Source: Haloarchaeobius iranensis (GTDB lineage: Archaea > Halobacteriota > Halobacteria > Halobacteriales > Natrialbaceae). Taken from it: DNA of 64,000 bases. Of this stretch, positions 17,339 through 25,927 are shown in pieces. The position numbers and the translations under genes were made by a program. The DNA lies in the NCBI RefSeq assembly GCF_900103505.1, contig NZ_FNIA01000014.1, positions 28,688 to 92,687 on the forward strand, in the 5' to 3' direction. Every line of letters begins with the position of its first letter. Position 1 is the stretch's first letter. The notes under the pieces are model-generated. The model did not search any database, was not told the origin of the DNA, and saw only the letters and a program-made list of their open reading frames with translations.

Positions 17339-17585
17339 TCGGGGAGCCACCGACACCCCTCCCGGTTCTCGGTGCGTCACGGTGGCCACTCTCACAATTC
17401 CGTAGGCAGTTGGTATCGTCGGAACAACCACCGCTTTCGCATCAGTATCCAGATGTTCGACATCGCATCGGACCCTCAATTCCGGCGTTGAAGCGTGACG
17501 TGGCGACGGATAACTACGGGGCTACCCCGGGATGTACTCGACAACCGGACGCCCCGTATGACGCGGGGGTTCGGGGGGACTCAGT
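17339..17585 (+). promoter_or_regulatory. Spacer with second copy of the leader block
   Basis: The spacer carries copy 2 of the 43-base block (17475-17517), including the dyad TCAA-N8-TTGA, and no gene. The duplication suggests that the gene at 17586 has its own promoter or shares the same post-transcriptional signal as the gene at 15563. Confidence 0.55.
17475..17517 (+). repeat. Leader block, copy 2
   Basis: This block is identical to 15452-15494 at 38 of 43 positions with no gap; the last 23 bases match exactly. It lies 68 bases before the next ATG, nearly the same distance as copy 1 (69 and 68 spacer bases if counted from block end to the base before ATG). Confidence 0.75.
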
Positions 17586-18431
17586 ATGTCAGACAAGAAT
17601 ACACTCGGACTGTCGCGGCGGCGCGTACTCGGTGGACTCGGCGCAATCGGCGTCGCGTCCGCCGGTGCCGGGCTCGGCACCAGCGCCTACTTCAGCGACT
17701 CGGAATCGTTCGTGAACAACATCCTCGAAGCCGGCGAGCTGAACCTCATCGTCGACTGGGCGACCGAGGCCCACCAGGGGAGCTACGGGTACAGCTTCGC
17801 GGAGGGTGAAGTCGACGGCGGCGGGGACGGCGAGACGGACTACTCTTACGAAATCAGCGACGTCAAGCCCGGTGACAGCGGCACCATCGTCCTCTGCCCG
17901 AAGGTCGTCGACAACCCGGCCTGGCTCTGGGTCGGCAGTGCTGACGGTGCGACCGATTACGAGAACGGGCTTACGGAGCCCGAGAGCGATGTCGACGGCT
18001 CCGGCGGCGACCCCGGAGCAGGCAACGGTGAACTCTCCGAGAACATCCAGGTCACCGTCTCGTACGCCTCCGGGTACAGCACGGAGGACGAAGACGAGGA
18101 CGGCGAGCCGGACAATATCGTCTGCGAGGACAAGGAAGAGCTCGACAATCCTGACGACTACACGCTCGCGGACCTGATGAGCGAGCTCGAGATGGGCTGG
18201 CTCATCGACGCCGACCGGAGCACGCCCGAGATCGACCCGTATCCGGCGTCGGAAGATGCCGAAACGCAGGAGGGGCCCTGCCTCTGTATCGAGTGGGAGG
18301 TGCCGACGGACGTCGGTAACGTGATTCAGACCGACTCCGTCGAGTTCGCCTTCAGCTTCGAGGCGATGCAGCAGCGGCACAACCCCGACCCGTCGAACCC
18401 GTTCAACGACACGACGACCAACAGCTCGTAG
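17586..18431 (+). CDS. Tat/SipW-type secreted protein, single TasA-like domain
   Basis: The 281-residue protein is the minimal member of the local family. It has a twin-arginine motif SRRRVLGG, a cleavage region GTSAYFSDSESF, and one TasA/camelysin-like domain ending CLCIEWEVPTDVGNVIQTDS then FEAMQQRH. It has no extra domain, so it may be the main fibre or matrix subunit. The close relatives at 15563, 18536 and 20546 would then be decorated versions. The ATG at 17586 follows a GGGGGGACTCAGT stretch. Cysteines are few but conserved in position (LCP and CLC), possibly forming a disulphide outside the cell. Confidence 0.88.
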   Translation: MSDKNTLGLSRRRVLGGLGAIGVASAGAGLGTSAYFSDSESFVNNILEAGELNLIVDWATEAHQGSYGYSFAEGEVDGGGDGETDYSYEISDVKPGDSGTIVLCPKVVDNPAWLWVGSADGATDYENGLTEPESDVDGSGGDPGAGNGELSENIQVTVSYASGYSTEDEDEDGEPDNIVCEDKEELDNPDDYTLADLMSELEMGWLIDADRSTPEIDPYPASEDAETQEGPCLCIEWEVPTDVGNVIQTDSVEFAFSFEAMQQRHNPDPSNPFNDTTTNSS

Positions 18432-18488
18432 AGCAACGAGCACTCAGCGACGGCCCACACAGGTTTGCGGCCCCGAATCGGCCGCTTT

Positions 18489-18509
18489 CCGACGGTTCGA
18501 CTCCGTCGG
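18489..18509 (+). promoter_or_regulatory. T-arm-like hairpin before the 18536 gene
   Basis: CCGACGG-TTCGACT-CCGTCGG forms a 7-bp stem with a 7-base loop. The loop fits the tRNA T-loop consensus TTCRANY closed by G-C. It ends 26 bases before the ATG. A second copy with a compensated base change is at 20498-20517. Confidence 0.6.
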
Positions 18510-18535
18510 TGGGTCTTCCCCGGAGGGGGAGCACA

Positions 18536-20446
18536 ATGAACCAGGATATCGAACTAACGCGGCGGAAGATACTGGCCGGTATCGGCGCGGCGGGGGTCGC
18601 CAGCGTCGGGGCCGGGCTCGGCACCAGCGCGTACTTCAGCGACACGGAATCGTTCGGCGCGAACACCATCGCGGCGGGGGAGCTCGACCTCAAGGTCGAC
18701 TGGGAGGAGCACTACAACTACCCGCAGCTCCTCGGCTTCGACGACCCGACGACCGGCCTCGAGTACGAGCCGGTGACGGACCTCGCGGACATCCCGGAGG
18801 GGACCGACGAGTCCGCGTGGAAGCCGTTCCCGCCGGGGACGAGCGACGCGGACGACACGCCCGAACCACTAATCTACGTCTACGACGGCAACGACGCCGA
18901 GTCGACTGACGTGGACCTCTACATGGACAACACGGCCATCGAGGCGTTCCCGGACGACGACAACGACGGGACCGGGGAGTTCCCGATCGACGCGATGCTG
19001 CCCGATCTCAGCCCGTGCGAGGTGCTCGCCGATGTCGGCGGCGAGGAGGGCGGCGACCTCGGGAAGTACACGACAGCCGAGGGCGGCGAGGTGCTCGGCC
19101 GGACCGACAACGACGACACCCGGCTCGACGACGAGAGCCCGGCACCGCTCATCAACATGGAGGACGTGAAGCCCGGCGACTTCGGCGAGGTCACCTTCAG
19201 CACCCACCTCTGTGACAACCCGGGCTACCTCTGGATGCAGATGCCCGGCGGGCTGACCCTCGACGAGGGCGGCGTGACGGACCCCGAGAGCGAGAGCGAC
19301 GAGGAGGAGGACGGAACCGTCGAGCTCCCGGACGAAGTCCAGACCGCCATCTGGTACGACAACAACTGCGACAACCTCGTCACGAGAGACGAGAAGCTCG
19401 ACATCATGGCGGTCGCCGACACGTCGGACAGCATCGAGGGCAGCCTCTCCGAGGAGGGCTCCGAACTCGACACGCTCCGTGACGCGGCGAACGTCTTCGT
19501 GGACTTCCTGCCGGAGGACCAGGTCGGCGGCGAGGACCGGGTCAGAGCCGGCCTCATGACGATGAACGGTCCCGGCGACTCGGGCGGCGAGGGTGTCAGG
19601 GACCAGCCCGCGCTCCGGGCCGGTATCGGTTCGCTATCGCAGTTCGACACCGACGGGGACGGGAACGCGGACATCGGGGACTTTCTCCCCGAGGCGGGGC
19701 AGGGAGGCACGCCGGTTCCCTACGCGCTCGACCTCGCCCGGAAGGTCCTCCAGGACCAGGGCCGGAGCGACGCCCGCCAGGTAATCCTGCTCGTCACCGA
19801 CGGACTGCCGGACTACGTCGGTACCGGGGACTCGATACTCCCCTACGTCGTCGAGGACCCTGACACCGGTGCGACCTACACGGCGGACGAGTACGACGGC
19901 AGTATCAACGGCAGCACCACCTGTACCGAGCTCGACGAGACCGGCGACGTCGCGAACGACATCAAGGGAGAGGGTATCGACATCCTCGGCGTCGGTATCG
20001 CGCTCGGCGACACCGACTGTGACGAGGGCAGTGGGAACATCGCCGGTGACACCTTCTTGATGAACCGGGTCGTCGGACTCGAACCCAGCCCGGGTACCGC
20101 CGAACCGAACCAGTTCTTCGACGTGGAGAACTACGACGACCTGGAGGCCGTCGCCGAGGACGTCGGCGCCCAGCTCGTCGGCGGCGAGGGCACCGGCGAC
20201 CAGCTCATCTTCCAGGGCACCCTCAGAGAGGCCGAAAGCGTGCTCACTGCTGGCGACGGCGTCGCGCTCGACGCGGACCGCGACGCGGAGGGACGGCAGT
20301 GCTTCCAGCCGTCGAACACGCACTGCTTCGGCTTCTCGTGGTGGCTCCCGCCGGATGTCGGGAACCACGTCCAGACCGACTCCGCGGCGTTCGACATCGC
20401 GTTCTACAGCGAACAGTGCCGCCACAACGACGGCGAGACGGCCTGA
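18536..20446 (+). CDS. Tat/SipW-type secreted protein with VWA domain inserted in the TasA-like domain
   Basis: The 636-residue protein starts with TRRKILAG and the SipW-type site GTSAYFSDTESF. The first half of the family domain reaches DNPGYLWMQMPGG near residue 240. A von Willebrand A domain is then inserted at about 286-560, with metal site ADTSDSIEG, GGTPVPYALDLA and LLVTDGLPD. The second half of the family domain closes the protein (FGFSWWLPPDVGNHVQTDS, then YSEQCRHNDG). This nested order differs from the gene at 15563, where the VWA domain is C-terminal. The ATG at 18536 follows GGAGGGGGAGCACA, a strong Shine-Dalgarno; an upstream in-frame GTG-type start at 18509 would overlap the hairpin. 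Confidence 0.87.
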   Translation: MNQDIELTRRKILAGIGAAGVASVGAGLGTSAYFSDTESFGANTIAAGELDLKVDWEEHYNYPQLLGFDDPTTGLEYEPVTDLADIPEGTDESAWKPFPPGTSDADDTPEPLIYVYDGNDAESTDVDLYMDNTAIEAFPDDDNDGTGEFPIDAMLPDLSPCEVLADVGGEEGGDLGKYTTAEGGEVLGRTDNDDTRLDDESPAPLINMEDVKPGDFGEVTFSTHLCDNPGYLWMQMPGGLTLDEGGVTDPESESDEEEDGTVELPDEVQTAIWYDNNCDNLVTRDEKLDIMAVADTSDSIEGSLSEEGSELDTLRDAANVFVDFLPEDQVGGEDRVRAGLMTMNGPGDSGGEGVRDQPALRAGIGSLSQFDTDGDGNADIGDFLPEAGQGGTPVPYALDLARKVLQDQGRSDARQVILLVTDGLPDYVGTGDSILPYVVEDPDTGATYTADEYDGSINGSTTCTELDETGDVANDIKGEGIDILGVGIALGDTDCDEGSGNIAGDTFLMNRVVGLEPSPGTAEPNQFFDVENYDDLEAVAEDVGAQLVGGEGTGDQLIFQGTLREAESVLTAGDGVALDADRDAEGRQCFQPSNTHCFGFSWWLPPDVGNHVQTDSAAFDIAFYSEQCRHNDGETA

Positions 20447-20480
20447 GCGCCGACTTTCCTCCTCACCCACGTCGGTCAGG

Positions 20481-20496
20481 ACCCCCAGTCGGGGGT
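20481..20496 (+). terminator. GC hairpin in the 20447-20545 spacer
   Basis: ACCCCC-AGTC-GGGGGT is a perfect 6-bp stem directly before the T-arm-like hairpin. It could attenuate or end transcription of the upstream gene, though no T-run follows. Confidence 0.35.
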
Positions 20497-20497
20497 T

Positions 20498-20517
20498 CGT
20501 CGGTTCGACTCCGACGG
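20498..20517 (+). promoter_or_regulatory. T-arm-like hairpin before the 20546 gene
   Basis: CGTCGG-TTCGACT-CCGACG is the second copy of the hairpin at 18489-18509. The loop is identical. One A-T pair in the stem has become T-A, and the outermost C-G can form a U-G wobble, so pairing is kept. It ends 28-29 bases before the ATG. Confidence 0.6.
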
Positions 20518-20545
20518 TGGGCGTTCCTCGAGAGAGGTGTCTCAG

Positions 20546-22399
20546 ATGAAGAAAAACGGTATCGAACTATCGCGGCGGACGATACTGGTCGGTGCCGCCA
20601 CTGTCGGGGTGGCGGGTGCCGGCGCTGGTATCGGGACGAGCGCACTGTTCTCGGACAACGAGGGGTTCGTGGGGAACGAGCTCCTCGCCGGACAGCTGGA
20701 CCTCGTGGTCGACTACTTCACCGACCACGACCAGGGCTCGTTCGACGCGGGAGCCGGCCAGGGCGAGGTGAACGGCGACGGCGAAGCCGAGTACACGTAC
20801 GCCGCCGAGGACGTCAAACCGGGCGACAGCGGGACGCTGGTCTTCTGCCCGAAGCTCGTCGACAACGACGGCTGGCTCTGGGTCGGCAGTGACGGCGTCG
20901 TCGACTACGAGAACGGCCGGACCGAGCCCGAGGCCGACGTGGACCCGTCGGGCGGTGGGAGCGCTGGCGACCCGAACGATGGTGCCGGCGCCGGCGAGCT
21001 GAGCGACGTGGTCGAGGTCGACCTCGCGTACTGCGCGGACGTCAGCATCGACGGTGACGCGGTCCAGATCGGCACCGTCGTCCGCGAGTTCGACAACCCG
21101 GACGGCTACAGCCTCGCCGACCTGGCGAAGGACATGGAAAGCGGGGTCCTGCTGGACGGCGACGGCACCGGCTCGACGGCGGACCCCTACCCGGGCTCGC
21201 CTGACGGCGACACCCAGACCGGGCCCTGTCTCTGCGTCGAGTGGACCGTCCCGACGGACGTCGGAAACGAGATACAGACCGATGCGGTCGCGTTCGATTT
21301 CACCTTCGCGGCGGTCCAGGCCAGACACAACGGCGAGCCGGCGAACCCGTTCGTCGACATCATGGTCGGCGACGGCTTCGACTACGGAACCATCCAGGCC
21401 GCCGTAGACGCTGCGAGCGCCGGCGACGTCGTCGGCGTCGCGGATGGGAGCTACAGCGAATCGGTCACCGTCGGCACCGAGGGCCTCACCCTGACGTCGG
21501 CACGGGGCGCGATGCCCACCATCGAGGGACCGGGCACGGGTTCGTCGGCGACCGTCACCGTCACGGCCGACGGCGTCACCGTCGACGGGTTCGAGGTGAC
21601 CAACCCCGGCGGGCTGCTCGGCGTGAAGGTCGGCGATGGAATCGACGACGCGACGGTCTGCAACAACCTCATCAGGGACGTCGGGCCGACGGGCAGCCTC
21701 GGCGTGACGGGCATCATCGTCGGCCAGGGCGACCACCGGAACGTCAGCATCGTCGGGAACACCGTCGAGGACCTGTTCCAGGACGACGACGGGAGCTTCG
21801 CGACCCTGAACGGGATACTGTTCGACGCGGACAACAGCAGCCCGGGCACAATTACCGACGTCCGGGTCGAGCGCAACGTGCTCCAGGACCTCGAGAGCAC
21901 GACCGCGCCACTTGGTATCGTCGTCCAGCACGACGTGGCGTCGATGGACATCGCGGACAACGTCATCTCCGGGCTGACCGCCGACAACTCGCTCGGCCCC
22001 GGCAGCTACACCACGTTCGCACAGGGCCTCAGCGTCGACTCGACCGCCATCACTGGCATGCGGTTCGTCGGCAACTTCGTCGAGGACGTCGTCAGCGAGG
22101 ACGGTTTCTTCGGCGAGGCCATCAAGCTGGAGCCCGGCGCCGCGGTCGACGGCATCACCGTCGCCGGGAACGATCTGCTGTCGGCTATCGGGCTCAACAA
22201 CGCCAACGGTGGCAACCCGACCGTCACTGCCGGGAACAACTACTGGGGCGACGCGGGCGGCCCGCTGGTCATCGTGAACAACGACGACGACGGCGACGTC
22301 CCCACCAGCGGTGCCGGGAACGTCGACCTCGGGACCGTGACCGAGAGTGCTGTGACCGAGAACGTCGACTTCGACCCGTCGTCCGGACCGACCGCGTAG
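20546..22399 (+). CDS. Tat/SipW-type secreted protein with beta-helix C-terminus
   Basis: The 617-residue protein starts with SRRTILVG and GTSALFSDNEGF. Residues 35-265 are the shared TasA-like domain (DVKPGDSG, CLCVEWTVPTDVGNEIQTD, then VQARHNGE). From about 275 to 600 the repeating pattern is a right-handed parallel beta-helix of the NosD/pectate-lyase type, beginning IQAAVDAASAGDVVGVADGS and with repeated VxxNxVEDL-like turns. Such domains usually bind or process polysaccharide. I prefer the ATG at 20546 by analogy with the neighbour; a GTG at 20537 in the same frame adds only three residues. GAGAGG lies just upstream. Confidence 0.86.
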   Translation: MKKNGIELSRRTILVGAATVGVAGAGAGIGTSALFSDNEGFVGNELLAGQLDLVVDYFTDHDQGSFDAGAGQGEVNGDGEAEYTYAAEDVKPGDSGTLVFCPKLVDNDGWLWVGSDGVVDYENGRTEPEADVDPSGGGSAGDPNDGAGAGELSDVVEVDLAYCADVSIDGDAVQIGTVVREFDNPDGYSLADLAKDMESGVLLDGDGTGSTADPYPGSPDGDTQTGPCLCVEWTVPTDVGNEIQTDAVAFDFTFAAVQARHNGEPANPFVDIMVGDGFDYGTIQAAVDAASAGDVVGVADGSYSESVTVGTEGLTLTSARGAMPTIEGPGTGSSATVTVTADGVTVDGFEVTNPGGLLGVKVGDGIDDATVCNNLIRDVGPTGSLGVTGIIVGQGDHRNVSIVGNTVEDLFQDDDGSFATLNGILFDADNSSPGTITDVRVERNVLQDLESTTAPLGIVVQHDVASMDIADNVISGLTADNSLGPGSYTTFAQGLSVDSTAITGMRFVGNFVEDVVSEDGFFGEAIKLEPGAAVDGITVAGNDLLSAIGLNNANGGNPTVTAGNNYWGDAGGPLVIVNNDDDGDVPTSGAGNVDLGTVTESAVTENVDFDPSSGPTA

Positions 22400-22430
22400 C
22401 CGTCCTCCCCCGACGACTACCCCCTTCTCC

Positions 22431-23078
22431 TCAGTCGGACGCGACGGTCGTCGCGGTCCGGTGCTCCTGCAGAATGCGCTCGAAGTACGGCGTCATGACC
22501 TGCTGGGCCTGCTCCCACTCCCTGGTGTCGTGCAGCTCGACGCCGAGCAGGTACCGTGCGGGCTCGGGCCCGTAGCCGGACTGCCCGTAGCGAGGCTTGT
22601 CGGGGTAGTCCGGTTCCTGGAGCGCGGCACGGTACTCGTGGAGCTGTGCGCGCTTCATCGGCGTCCAGTAATCGCCGCCTACCTTGTGCCGCCGCCACGC
22701 GACGGTGCTCTGCTCGGCGTACCGGGCGTCCATGTCGACCAGCGACGCCCGACGGGCGAACGCCGCCCGCACGTCGCTCCAGTCGGCCCTGGCGAGGGTC
22801 GCGTCGTCGATCTCGCCGTCCACCATACAGGCACGCTCCACCTCGTCCTTGGCCCAGAGCGCATCGACGTACGCGACGGCCGCCCGTCGCGCGGTCTCCT
22901 CCGAGACGTGCTGGAACTGTACCGTGTCGACCGCGGCGAAGGCCTCGACCGCTTGCTCGCGTTCGCGGTCGTCGTGGTGCTTGAAGCCGAGACAGAGCTG
23001 CCTCGCCAGCCGTCGTGCGTTCGTCCGGACCTCGTTCGGTTCTACTCCGTCGTCCGCTCGCTCGTGGGGGGTCGCCAT
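22431..23078 (-). CDS. Hypothetical soluble protein
   Basis: I do not recognise the 215-residue product. It is mostly helical and charged, with no signal or membrane segment. It is rich in R, E and aromatic residues in the C-terminal half (GYGPEPARYLLGVELHDTREW). It interrupts the SipW cluster on the opposite strand. A TATA-like element, TATTTTAA on the minus strand (23105-23112), is 27-34 bases before the ATG, so the message is probably leaderless. Confidence 0.75.
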   Translation of the reverse strand: MATPHERADDGVEPNEVRTNARRLARQLCLGFKHHDDREREQAVEAFAAVDTVQFQHVSEETARRAAVAYVDALWAKDEVERACMVDGEIDDATLARADWSDVRAAFARRASLVDMDARYAEQSTVAWRRHKVGGDYWTPMKRAQLHEYRAALQEPDYPDKPRYGQSGYGPEPARYLLGVELHDTREWEQAQQVMTPYFERILQEHRTATTVASD

Positions 23079-23597
23079 CCGTCGGCCGAGATATGGCCGT
23101 ATGATTAAAATACTTAATTTTAGCTTCCCAATCGGTCCGTCACGATATAATCCGTCGTTAGATGCTCTTGGGCCGGATTACCACGGTTTCGCGTCGTGCG
23201 TTTTCTCGCCCCGCAATCAGACCAGTCGAGGCGCGACGACGACGGTCGACGGGTCCGGGCCAGCGAGTAGTCCGGGGTGGTTTGGTGAAGCGTACCCGCC
23301 CGTCGACGGGGACACCCGACCCTGAGCGTGACGGCGTCGTGTCGCATGGCAACGAACACGGAGCGAGACGAGAAACGTCCGGTTAGCGCGACACAGGAGC
23401 CTGGTACTGGATTCGTATGCGCTCGTTGCTCCCCGGTACGTCGCTCATTCATATCCCCCTACATCTGGTACCTGATAACACGAATGAGCCCGTCCGGTGG
23501 GGACCGAACGGGCAGGGGGGACACCTGTGAATCCAGGTATATCAGACGACGAAAGTCGCACGCGCTGGACAGCACACCTCGCGGAGGGTGAGACGCC
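23079..23597. other. Regulatory spacer, no gene seen
   Basis: The left end is the AT-rich promoter of the minus-strand gene. The rest has no convincing frame. CCCGT-C-CGGT-GGGG-ACCG-A-ACGGG at 23489-23512 is a strong hairpin with one internal mismatch. A TATA-like GGTATATC lies near 23533-23540, about 58 bases before the GTG start of the next SipW-type gene, which is preceded by GGAGGGTGAG. Confidence 0.45.
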
Positions 23598-24770
23598 GTG
23601 AGCCGCGACCGAGCCTCGTTGAGCCGGCGGCGGCTCCTCGGGAGCGTCGGCACTGTCGGTGCGCTGAGCGGTGTCGCTGGCGTCGGGACGTGGGCACTCT
23701 TCGAGGACGGCGAGACGTTCGCCGCTTCGGTGGATGCCGGCGAGGTCGGCGTGAGCATCGGCTGCGACAGCTGTCCGACCGAGGGCGATAGCGTATCGTT
23801 CGGCCTCGACGGGCTCGAACCCGGCGATGAGAGAATCGACGAAAGTGCCGAGACGTTCACCGTGACTGCCGACGCGAACCCGGTTCGGGTGTGGCTCCGG
23901 ACGAACTGTCCGGACCCGGTCGATCCGCTCGGCGATGCCGTCGAGGTACGGCTGTCCCGAGACCCCGACTGCGATGGAAGCGGGACCACACAGATGTATC
24001 CGTCCGAGGACGGCTCGTGGAGAACACTGAACGAGTTCCGGTCTGACCTCCGTGGCGGACTGCGACTCGACAATCTCGGCGGCGAGCCGTGTCTCGACGG
24101 CACGCTCTGCTTGGACCTCGAGTACAGGCTGCCCGAGGACGCGACGTGGGCCAATGACCTCTCGACCGAGCTGACGTTCGAGGTCGCCGCGGAGCAGTGC
24201 CGCCACGTCCCCGAAGACAGCGTCACGTCGCCGCCGTTTCCGCCCTCCGACTGCCGGGAACTGGACTGCCCCTACTGCGTCGAACTCGGCAAACTCGAGG
24301 TCGGCGAGGACGACCTGCTCCCCCCGGGTGTCTACGACTTCACCGAGCTCTGTCCGCAGTTCGCCGACGACGGGACGGCTTACAAGCTGGAAGTCCTCGA
24401 AGCGACCAACAAGGAGGACGACGACGGCAGCCAGGAGACGGTCTGTGCCAGAGTCCGGCTGCTGGCCGGGGAGGACGAGGACGCGCTCGAGGAGGCAAAC
24501 GCACCACCGATCTGTTCGGTCGCGGTCAAGGGCAGCCAGACAACCGAAACTTACGATGTCGACCCGGCGTCGACCCGCACCCGAGGAGACGTCTGCACGG
24601 GGAAACTGGACGAGGGAACCGAAGCCGGCGGCCTTTCGGCGATCAGCAACATCGTCGTGTCAGTTTGTTCTGAGAACGACACCGGCGACTGTTTCGGGCC
24701 ACCAGACAGTCCGGGTGGGTCACCTCGCCAGGACGAAACGAGTGAGCAGCGCGTCGGGGTGAGCGACTGA
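23598..24770 (+). CDS. Tat/SipW-type secreted protein, divergent cysteine-rich member
   Basis: The 390-residue protein starts at GTG 23598 with a good Shine-Dalgarno (GGAGGG). A twin-arginine motif SRRRLLGS is followed by the SipW-type region GVGTWALFEDGETFAA. The first 210 residues are a shorter TasA-like domain ending TFEVAAEQCRH, as in the paralogues. The C-terminal half (about 215-370) has several cysteines (RELDCPYCVELG, ELCPQF, ETVCARV, VCTGKL) and is of unknown fold. It shares one base with the signal peptidase gene downstream, strong evidence that the two are expressed together. Confidence 0.85.
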   Translation: MSRDRASLSRRRLLGSVGTVGALSGVAGVGTWALFEDGETFAASVDAGEVGVSIGCDSCPTEGDSVSFGLDGLEPGDERIDESAETFTVTADANPVRVWLRTNCPDPVDPLGDAVEVRLSRDPDCDGSGTTQMYPSEDGSWRTLNEFRSDLRGGLRLDNLGGEPCLDGTLCLDLEYRLPEDATWANDLSTELTFEVAAEQCRHVPEDSVTSPPFPPSDCRELDCPYCVELGKLEVGEDDLLPPGVYDFTELCPQFADDGTAYKLEVLEATNKEDDDGSQETVCARVRLLAGEDEDALEEANAPPICSVAVKGSQTTETYDVDPASTRTRGDVCTGKLDEGTEAGGLSAISNIVVSVCSENDTGDCFGPPDSPGGSPRQDETSEQRVGVSD

Positions 24771-25927
24771 TGGTGGACAAACGCCGCATCGCACACGCCA
24801 TCGGGCTACTCGCGCTGGTCGTGGTCGTCGTTCCGTTCGTCGTCTACGCGTTCCCGTCGGCGGTCGGCGCGGACCACAGCTTCGTCGTGCTCTCGGGCAG
24901 CATGGAGCCCGATATCGCCCCCGGCGACGTCGTCATCGTCGACGAAGGGTCGACCGAGGCCATCGAGGAGGGCGACATCATCACGTTCGTCCGCAGCGAG
25001 GGTGACAAGCCGGTGACCCACCGGGTCGTCGGGGTCGAGGAGCGCGGTGACACCACGGTGTTCACGACCAAGGGCGACGCCAACGAGGACGTCGACAGCC
25101 AACCGGTGCCCGCCGGGAACGTCATCGGCGAAGTGAGCGTCACCATCCCGTACATCGGACACGTCATCCAGTTCGCCCAGCGGCCGGTCGGCTTCGTCGC
25201 CCTCGTGCTCCTCCCGCTCGGGCTCCTCGGGCTCTCGGAGGTCTGGACCATCGTCCGGAAGCAGCGCGGCGACGGAGGAGCTGACGGCGCGGGTGACGGG
25301 ACCGTCGCGACGGCAGCGACCGCCACCAGCGACCCGACGGTGGCCGATACCAGCACGGACGACGACGGCGAAATCACGCTCACGGCGACGGACCTCACGC
25401 TCGCGACGGGTATCCTCCTGCTGGTGGCACCGTACACCGTGTGGGTCGCCCTCCAGCTCCGGAACCCCGTGACGTTCACCGCCGCCTTCGCCGCCATCTT
25501 CTCGTTCGTCGGCGTCGCCGGGCTCTGGCTCACCGCGCGGGGCGGCGACGCGGACCAGTCGAGCGGCGCGCCGGACGACGACGACGGCTGGGAAGACGGC
25601 GACGTCCTGGAGGACAGCGCCGACGCGTTCGACGACGACTGGGCGCTCGATGAGTCCGACGGGACCTTCACGTTCGACGACACGGGCGGTGACGGCTTCG
25701 CCGAGGAGTTCGACGGTGCGTTCGGTGACGGTACCGAGGCGACAGCCGACGCGGTCGGCGCGCCCACCGACGGGAGCGGACCGACTGCCGGCGTGACCGC
25801 GGACGACGCCGGCGAGGGTGACGCGCCCGGTGACGACGGGTTCTTCGACGACCCGACGCCCGAGAGCGGGTCGACGGGTGCCGACGTGTTCGACGACACG
25901 GCCGGCAGTACGGAGGAGGTGGACTGA
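24770..25927 (+). CDS. SipW-like signal peptidase I with membrane and acidic C-terminal extension
   Basis: This membrane peptidase of the archaeal/ER S26B type has catalytic S44 in LSGSMEP and H84 in VTHRVVG, with conserved aspartates in KGDANEDVD (101-109). The core ends with a helix at about 140-160. Beyond it are two more hydrophobic segments (about 211-230 and 234-256) and a 125-residue, very acidic D/E/G-rich tail not found in ordinary SipW. In Bacillus, SipW processes TasA and TapA. Here the neighbours carry the same kind of cleavage region, so they are the likely substrates. The gene is translationally coupled to the upstream substrate gene and touches the downstream one. Confidence 0.9.
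   Translation: MVDKRRIAHAIGLLALVVVVVPFVVYAFPSAVGADHSFVVLSGSMEPDIAPGDVVIVDEGSTEAIEEGDIITFVRSEGDKPVTHRVVGVEERGDTTVFTTKGDANEDVDSQPVPAGNVIGEVSVTIPYIGHVIQFAQRPVGFVALVLLPLGLLGLSEVWTIVRKQRGDGGADGAGDGTVATAATATSDPTVADTSTDDDGEITLTATDLTLATGILLLVAPYTVWVALQLRNPVTFTAAFAAIFSFVGVAGLWLTARGGDADQSSGAPDDDDGWEDGDVLEDSADAFDDDWALDESDGTFTFDDTGGDGFAEEFDGAFGDGTEATADAVGAPTDGSGPTAGVTADDAGEGDAPGDDGFFDDPTPESGSTGADVFDDTAGSTEEVD

Noticed and set aside
18489..20517. Hairpins as tRNA gene remnants or att sites
   Set aside because: Only the T-arm resembles tRNA. No acceptor strand, CCA, anticodon arm or integrase is nearby, and compensatory change fits an RNA hairpin rather than recombination.
23445..24226. Two minus-strand frames of about 250 codons opposite the 23598 gene
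   Set aside because: They are antisense shadows: serine/arginine-rich composition with no domain. The plus strand has a twin-arginine signal, good Shine-Dalgarno and a coupled downstream gene.
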